Of a DNA stretch of 54,366 bases, positions 49,240 through 54,366 are shown one piece after another. Position 1 is the first letter of the stretch. Each line of letters begins with the position of its first letter. This stretch comes from Alphaproteobacteria bacterium (GTDB lineage: Bacteria > Pseudomonadota > Alphaproteobacteria > Kiloniellales > DSM-21159). Below the pieces are notes generated by a model. It was not told the DNA's origin, searched no databases, and was given only the letters and a program-made list of their open reading frames with translations. Position numbers and translations under genes: made by a program. The stretch covers positions 1 to 54,366 of the forward strand of contig JAUILQ010000037.1 in assembly GCA_030433005.1 (NCBI GenBank), written 5' to 3'.

Positions 49240-51024
49240 ATGATATCCTTGGATCTTGCCGTGATCGGCAACTGCGGCTTCGGCGCCCTGGTCGATGCCC
49301 AAGCCCGAATGCTCTGGGCCTGCCTGCCGCGCTTCGACGGCGATCCCCTGTTCAGCGCGCTGCTCAGCGACCACGGCGAGCCGGAGGACGGCTTCTGGAG
49401 CATCGAGCTCGTCGACCTGGAGAGCAGCCGCCAGACCTACCGACGCAACTCGGCGATCCTCGAGACCGAGCTGCGCGACAGCCACGGCGGCAGCGTGCGC
49501 ATCACCGACTTCGCGCCGCGCTTCCGCCACTACGACCGCATGTTCCGGCCGCCGACCCTGGTGCGCAAGCTGGAGCGGCTGTCGGGGACGCCGCGCATCC
49601 GCATCCGCCTGCGGCCGACCACCGAGTTCGGCGCCGAGCGGCCGCTGGTCACCCGCGGCAGCAACCACATGCGCTTCGTGACCAGCCACTCGGTGCTGCG
49701 GCTGACCACCGACGCGCCGCTGACCTTCCTGCAGAGCGAGCAGGCCTTCGCGCTCGACCGGCCGCTGCACTTCGTGCTCGGTCCCGACGAGAGCCTGACG
49801 GCCTCGGTGGCCGGCACGGTCGACGACTTCCTGTCCCGCACCGAGCGCTACTGGCTCGACTGGACACGCCAGCTCTCGATCCCCTTCGAGTGGCAGGAGG
49901 CGGTGATCCGCTCGGCGATCACGCTCAAGCTCTGCTCGTTCGACGAGACCGGCGCGATCCTGGCGGCGATGACCACCTCGATCCCCGAGGCGCCGGACAG
50001 CGGCCGAAACTGGGATTATCGCTTCTGCTGGCTGCGCGATTCCTTCTACACCGTCCACGCTCTCAACCGCCTGGGCGCGACCCGCACGATGGAGGGCTTC
50101 CTGTCCTACATCGCCAACATCGTGGCCGGCTGGGGCGGCGGCGACCTGCAGCCGGTGTTCGGCATCGGCCTGGAGACCGACCTCTCGGAGCGCCAGCTCG
50201 ACAGCCTGGCCGGCTACCGCGGCATGGGCCCGGTGCGCGTCGGCAACGACGCCTTCCGGCAGGTCCAGAACGACGGCTACGGCAGCGTCATCCTGGCCTC
50301 GGCCCAGTCCTTCTTCGACATCCGGGTCGGCAAACCGGGCGACGAGAGCCTGTTCCGCCTGCTCGAGCGGCTCGGGGAGGAGGCAGCCCGCCTGTGGGAC
50401 GCGCCGGACGCCGGCCTTTGGGAACTCCGTACACGGAAATCCATTCACACCTACTCCAGCCTGTTATGCTGGGCGGGCTGCGACCGGCTGGCGCGCATCG
50501 CGCGGCAGCTCGGCCTCGAGCCGGAGGCCGAGCGCTGGGCCGGAACCGCGGCGGAGATCAAGGAGGGGATCCTCGAGCGTGCCTGGAGCGAGAAACGCGG
50601 AGCCTTCGTCCAGAGCTTCGGCGGCGAGGACGCGGACGCGTCGCTGCTGCTGATGCCCTATCTCGGATTCCTCGACGCCTCGGATCCCCGCTTCAAGGGC
50701 ACGCTGGCCTTCATCGAGGCGGAGCTCAAGCGCGGCCCCTACCTGTTCCGCTACAGCGCGCCGGACGACTTCGGCAGCCCCGACACCGCCTTCAACGTCT
50801 GCACCTTCTGGTACATCGACGCCCTGGCCGCGGTCGGCCGCGTCGAGGAGGCGCGCGCGCTGTTCGAGGACATGCTCGCCAACCGCAACCACGTCGGCCT
50901 GCTGTCCGAGGACCTGGATCCCGGCTCGCGCGAGCTCTGGGGCAACTTTCCGCAGACCTACTCGATGGTCGGCATCATCAACTCGGCAATGCGTCTCAGC
51001 AAGTCATGGGAGGAAGCCTTTTGA
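49240..51024 (+). CDS. glycoside hydrolase family 15 protein
   Basis: 594 residues. The N-terminal beta-sandwich starts IGNCGFGALVDAQARMLWAC. The (alpha/alpha)6 barrel has GRNWDYRFCWLRDSFYTVHA, GYRGMGPVRVGNDAFRQVQN, the acid-type segment AGLWELRTRKSIHTYSSLLC and the C-terminal LLSEDLDPGSRELWGNFPQT with YSMVGIINSAMRLS. Both expected catalytic glutamates (in GLWELR and LLSED) are present. Members are glucoamylases or trehalases. Linked to otsA and glk, so trehalose or a related glucoside is a likely substrate. Its stop overlaps the otsA start. Confidence 0.92.
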   Translation: MISLDLAVIGNCGFGALVDAQARMLWACLPRFDGDPLFSALLSDHGEPEDGFWSIELVDLESSRQTYRRNSAILETELRDSHGGSVRITDFAPRFRHYDRMFRPPTLVRKLERLSGTPRIRIRLRPTTEFGAERPLVTRGSNHMRFVTSHSVLRLTTDAPLTFLQSEQAFALDRPLHFVLGPDESLTASVAGTVDDFLSRTERYWLDWTRQLSIPFEWQEAVIRSAITLKLCSFDETGAILAAMTTSIPEAPDSGRNWDYRFCWLRDSFYTVHALNRLGATRTMEGFLSYIANIVAGWGGGDLQPVFGIGLETDLSERQLDSLAGYRGMGPVRVGNDAFRQVQNDGYGSVILASAQSFFDIRVGKPGDESLFRLLERLGEEAARLWDAPDAGLWELRTRKSIHTYSSLLCWAGCDRLARIARQLGLEPEAERWAGTAAEIKEGILERAWSEKRGAFVQSFGGEDADASLLLMPYLGFLDASDPRFKGTLAFIEAELKRGPYLFRYSAPDDFGSPDTAFNVCTFWYIDALAAVGRVEEARALFEDMLANRNHVGLLSEDLDPGSRELWGNFPQTYSMVGIINSAMRLSKSWEEAF

Positions 51025-52391
51025 GCCGTCTGGTCGTCGTCTCCAACCGTGTCTCGGCCCCGCGCCAGGGCCGCACCGGCGGCGAGGGCGGCCTGGCCGT
51101 CGGCATCCTCGCGGCGCTGCGCGAGCGCGGCGGCCTGTGGTTCGGCTGGAGCGGCAAGATCACCGAGCAGGGCGGCAATCTCGACGTCTTCGAGCACGGC
51201 CCGATCACCTACGCGACGCTCGACCTGACCGCGCGCGACTACGAGGAGTACTACAGCGGCTTCGCCAACCGCTCGCTCTGGCCGCTGTTCCACTACCGGC
51301 TCGACCTCGCCGACTTCACGCGCCGCTACCTGGCCGGCTACCAGCGGGTCAACGCGCTCTTCGCCTCGAAGCTGCTGCCGCACCTGCAGGACGACGACCA
51401 GATCTGGATCCACGACTACCACCTGATCCCGCTCGCCGATCAGCTGCGCCAGGCCGGCTGCAAGCAGAAGATCGGCTTCTTCCTGCATATCCCCTGGCCG
51501 GCGCCCGAGGTGCTGGTCGCGCTGCCCAACCACCGCAGCCTGGTCAACTCGCTGTGCGCCTACGACCTCATCGGCTTCCAGACCGAGATCGACCGCCAGG
51601 CCTTCATCGACTACGTGCTGCGCGATGCCGGCGGCACCCAGATCGACGAGGCGACGGTCGAGCTCCACGGCCGGCGCGTGACCACCGGCGCCTATCCGAT
51701 CTCGATCGATACCGAGAACCTGGCGAAGATGGCCGAGGAGGCCTCGAGCACGCGCCACACCGAGCGCCTGCGCGGCTCGGTGCGCGACCGCGACCTGATC
51801 GTCGGCGTCGACCGCCTCGACTATTCGAAGGGCCTGGTCGCGCGCGTCGAGGCCTTCGAGCACCTGCTCAAGGCCTACCCGGCCAACCGCGGCCGCGCGG
51901 TCTTCCTGCAGATCGCCCCGCCGTCGCGCAGCGACGTGCCGGAGTACCAGCACATCCGCGGCGAGCTGGAGGCCGCCTGCGGGCGTGTCAACGCCGCCTA
52001 CGCCGACTTCGACTGGACGCCGATCCGCTACCTCAACAAGGGCTTCAGCCGGCGCCTGCTGACCGGCTTCTTCCGGGTCAGCACGATCGGGCTGATCACC
52101 CCGCTGCGCGACGGCATGAACCTGGTCGCCAAGGAGTACGTCGCCTGCCAGAACCCGGAGGATCCCGGGGCCCTGGTGCTCTCGCGCTTCGCCGGCGCGG
52201 CGCGCGAGCTGGAGGGGGCGCTGATCGTCAATCCCTACGACAACGAGGGCGTTGCCGAGGCCCTGCAGTCGGCGCTGGCGATGTCGCGCGACGAGCGCCG
52301 CGAGCGCTGGTCGGCGATGTTCGACTACCTCCGGCGCCACGACATCGACGCCTGGCGCGAGGCCTACCTGAAGGCGCTGGCGGACACCTGA
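51021..52391 (+). CDS. otsA: trehalose-6-phosphate synthase
   Basis: 456 residues from TTG 51021; GGGAGGAAG lies five bases upstream and the start overlaps the GH15 stop (TTGA). GT20 motifs: SRLVVVSNRVSAP, LWFGWSGKI, IWIHDYHLIPLADQLRQAGC, GFFLHIPWPAPEVL, VGVDRLDYSKGLVARVEAFE and LIVNPYDNEGVAEALQSALA. Makes trehalose-6-phosphate from UDP- or GDP-glucose and glucose-6-phosphate. No otsB phosphatase is in the window. glk follows after four bases. Confidence 0.96.
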   Translation: MSRLVVVSNRVSAPRQGRTGGEGGLAVGILAALRERGGLWFGWSGKITEQGGNLDVFEHGPITYATLDLTARDYEEYYSGFANRSLWPLFHYRLDLADFTRRYLAGYQRVNALFASKLLPHLQDDDQIWIHDYHLIPLADQLRQAGCKQKIGFFLHIPWPAPEVLVALPNHRSLVNSLCAYDLIGFQTEIDRQAFIDYVLRDAGGTQIDEATVELHGRRVTTGAYPISIDTENLAKMAEEASSTRHTERLRGSVRDRDLIVGVDRLDYSKGLVARVEAFEHLLKAYPANRGRAVFLQIAPPSRSDVPEYQHIRGELEAACGRVNAAYADFDWTPIRYLNKGFSRRLLTGFFRVSTIGLITPLRDGMNLVAKEYVACQNPEDPGALVLSRFAGAARELEGALIVNPYDNEGVAEALQSALAMSRDERRERWSAMFDYLRRHDIDAWREAYLKALADT

Positions 52392-52395
52392 GACC

Positions 52396-53415
52396 ATGAT
52401 CTGGCTGCTCGGCGACATCGGCGGCACCAACGCCCGCTTCGCGCTGCTCTACGGCGACGGCGAGCTCTCGGCGATCGAGCACCGGGCGGTCGCCGACCAC
52501 CCCGATCCCGAGAGCGCCATCGAGGCGGTGCTGGAGCAACGCGGCGTCCGGCCGGACGCGGCGGTGCTGGCCGTCGCCGCCACGGTGGAGGGCAGCGGCA
52601 CCGCGGCGCGCGCCCGCCTGACCAACGGCGCCTGGAGCTTCGAGTCGCGCGCCCTGGCGCGGCGCCTGGGCTTCGCGGAGGTCACGCTGGTCAACGACTT
52701 CGCGGCGATCGCGCTCGCCGTGCCGCGGCTCGCGGAAGCGCAGTGCGTGCGGCTCGGCGGCGGGCCGGGCCGCCTCGACGCGCCGATCGCGGTGCTCGGG
52801 CCCGGCACCGGTCTCGGCGTCGCGACCCTGCTGCCCGACCAGAGCGTGCTGGTCGGCGAGGGCGGCCACGTCACCCTGCCCGCGGTCGACGACCGCGAGG
52901 CGGCGCTGCTCGCGATCCTGCGCCGGCGCTTCGGCCACGTCTCGGCCGAGCGGGTGCTCTCCGGGCCGGGCCTGGTCAGCCTGCACGGGGCCGTCGCCGA
53001 GCTCGACGGCCATCCGGTCCACGAGGCACGCGACGGCGCCGAGGTGGTGGCGGCGGCCAGCGCCGGCTGCCCGGGCGCGACCTCCGCGCTCGACGCCTTC
53101 TTCGCCTTTCTCGGCTCGGTCGCCGGCAACGTCGTGCTGACCGTGGGCGGTCTGGGCGGCGTCTACCTCGCCGGCGGCATCCTGCCGCGCCTGATCGAGC
53201 CGCTGCGCGCCTCGCGCTTCCGCGAGCGCTTCGAGGCCAAGGGGCGCTTCGCCGCCTACCTGAAGCCGGTGCCGGCACGGCTGATCGTCGAGCCGGACCC
53301 GGCCTTCCTCGGCCTCGCCAACCTGGCCCGCGGCCTCGAGGCGGAGAGTGCGGCACGGCGGCAAGGCGACTCCGGGGCCGCGGCGGCGCCGGGCAGCAGC
53401 GCCCTCGACGCATGA
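52396..53415 (+). CDS. glk: glucokinase
   Basis: 339 residues. The Glk family signature is clear: phosphate loop LLGDIGGTNARFALLYG, catalytic Asp in VTLVNDFAAIALAVPRL, VLGPGTGLGVATLLPDQS and GEGGHVTLPAVDDREAALLA. It phosphorylates glucose, giving glucose-6-phosphate, which is a substrate of the preceding OtsA. A 20-residue alanine-rich tail extends past the usual end. Tight spacing (four bases) makes GH15-otsA-glk one operon. Confidence 0.95.
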   Translation: MIWLLGDIGGTNARFALLYGDGELSAIEHRAVADHPDPESAIEAVLEQRGVRPDAAVLAVAATVEGSGTAARARLTNGAWSFESRALARRLGFAEVTLVNDFAAIALAVPRLAEAQCVRLGGGPGRLDAPIAVLGPGTGLGVATLLPDQSVLVGEGGHVTLPAVDDREAALLAILRRRFGHVSAERVLSGPGLVSLHGAVAELDGHPVHEARDGAEVVAAASAGCPGATSALDAFFAFLGSVAGNVVLTVGGLGGVYLAGGILPRLIEPLRASRFRERFEAKGRFAAYLKPVPARLIVEPDPAFLGLANLARGLEAESAARRQGDSGAAAAPGSSALDA

Positions 53416-53637
53416 CCCCGGCGCGGCAGCGCTCTTGGTGCGGCGTCCGGTCGATGCTATCTAGAAAGACCGGGGCGTCCTCGGAACAGGGAAAGGCAGG
53501 GCGGTGACCAGACCGCAGGCGACGCAGCGACGACGAAGCCGAGGGCCCTCGCGGGCCTGACCGCGGCGCGTGCCCTCGGGGTCCGTCCGCCGCGCCTTCG
53601 CCGACGCACAGGCCTTCCTGCAGGACGGACCGGATCC

Positions 53638-54180
53638 ATGGACGACCAGGACTACCAGATCATCGCCGAGCGGCCCGACGACGCGACCCGGATCGCGCCG
53701 CTGCTCGACCGCACCTTCGGCCCGGAACGGCTGACCAAGACGGTCTACCGGCTGCGCGAGATGCTGCCGCCGGTGCCCGAGCTCGCCTTCGTGGCCGTCG
53801 AGCCCGACGGCCACCTGCTCGGCTCGATCCGCTACTGGCCGATCCTGATCGAGCAGACCCCGGCGGTGCTGCTCGGCCCGCTCGCCGTCGAGCCGCGCCT
53901 GCAGGGCCGCGGCATCGGCAAGGCGCTGGTCCGGCACAGCCTGCGCGAGGCCCGGCGCACCGGCCACCGGATCTGCGTCGTCGTCGGCGAGCCCGGCTAC
54001 TACGCGCCCTTCGGCTTCCGGCCGGCGGCCGACTACGGCCTGATCCTGCCGGGCCCGGTCGACCCGCGGCGCTTCCAGGCGCAGGAGCTGGTCACCGGGG
54101 CCCTCGAGGGCGTGCGCGGCCTGATCGCGCGCGACGAGACGGCCGCGGAAGCCGACGAGCGCCCGGCGCGCCTGGCCTGA
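53638..54180 (+). CDS. GNAT-family N-acetyltransferase (YhbS-like)
   Basis: 180 residues. Motif A is LGPLAVEPRLQGRGIGKALV and the C-terminal part has CVVVGEPGYYAPFGFRPAAD, typical of YhbS-like acetyltransferases that use acetyl-CoA. The acceptor is unknown. It lies 222 bases after glk with its own likely promoter, and reads away from it in the same direction, so an operon link is doubtful. Confidence 0.88.
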   Translation: MDDQDYQIIAERPDDATRIAPLLDRTFGPERLTKTVYRLREMLPPVPELAFVAVEPDGHLLGSIRYWPILIEQTPAVLLGPLAVEPRLQGRGIGKALVRHSLREARRTGHRICVVVGEPGYYAPFGFRPAADYGLILPGPVDPRRFQAQELVTGALEGVRGLIARDETAAEADERPARLA

Positions 54181-54250
54181 GCCCGAGCAGCCAGCGGCCG
54201 GGGCGGCCGTCGATCACCGCCAGGCCCGCCAGGATGGCCGCCAGGCCGCC

Positions 54251-54366
54251 TAGCTGTCGTTGCTATGGAGGTTGTTCACCCGAGGCTTGGGATGAAAGCT
54301 GTGGTTGGCAGACCAAACAGCGAGCTCCCGGAGCCCCGGATGAACGTCCATGAGAATGCGCGCACG
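54251..54366 (-). CDS. possible C-terminal end of a gene cut by the window edge
   Basis: On the minus strand an open frame enters from the right edge and ends at TAG 54251-54253, encoding 37 residues (segments include LMDVHPGLRELAVWSANHSF and HPKPRVNNLHSNDS). GC is about 59% here against about 70% around it. A plus-strand frame from ATG 54265 is also open, so the strand is uncertain. No family recognised. Confidence 0.3.

Overview
The window is GC-rich (about 70%) DNA from an alphaproteobacterium, most likely a Rhodospirillales-like lineage. The evidence is FliX, a CckA-type hybrid kinase directly after flhB, MotE, a cysteine-poor alphaproteobacterial DksA, an SOS box of the GTTC-N7-GTTC type at recA, and TTTA-N7-TTAA (CtrA-like) boxes before early flagellar genes. 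No rRNA, tRNA, CRISPR array or insertion sequence was seen.

Layout. 1-12.5 kb holds late flagellar genes on the minus strand: flaG, flagellin, then flgI-flgJ-flgN-flgK-flgL-fliW, and flgF-flgG-flgA-flgH. fliX and dksA lie between them on the plus strand. 12.8-22 kb holds fliL-fliM-(DUF6468-like)-motE, then cheY-cheZ, two MotB-like genes and a very large periplasmic repeat protein. 22-24.8 kb is a minus-strand export operon (FlhB C-terminal paralogue, coiled-coil protein, fliO, fliP, small membrane protein) plus csrA. 25-28.6 kb is flgB-flgC-fliE-fliQ-fliR-flhB. 28.7-40.6 kb carries cckA, a membrane histidine kinase, recA, an IalB-like protein, alaS, a Tat-type cyclophilin, icd and a LOG-family hydrolase. 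40.9-54.2 kb is accessory or metabolic: a LysM protein, a hypothetical protein, a PadR-controlled RND efflux operon, a miniature hook/rod-like protein, a GH15-otsA-glk sugar operon and a GNAT acetyltransferase.

Regulation is unusually legible. Four sigma-54 promoters (TGGCACG-N4-TTGC type) precede flaG, flagellin, flgI and flgF. Palindromes of the form CGGCA-N5-TGCCG, which resemble FlbD (ftr) sites, sit upstream of three of them, with five overlapping or tandem copies at flagellin. The flgI/fliX and flgF/fliL intergenic regions share one architecture: sigma-54 promoter, FlbD-like palindrome, then ACGGCTTSTTAACCG facing the early gene. The flagellin leader starts at the predicted sigma-54 start and holds three successive hairpins with AGGAA, AGGAA and AGGAG in the loops, the last being the Shine-Dalgarno. 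With fliW and csrA both in the window, this looks like a complete FliW-CsrA-flagellin translational checkpoint, which I regard as the most interesting system here.

All calls are from reading sequence; homology statements come from remembered family features, not from searches.
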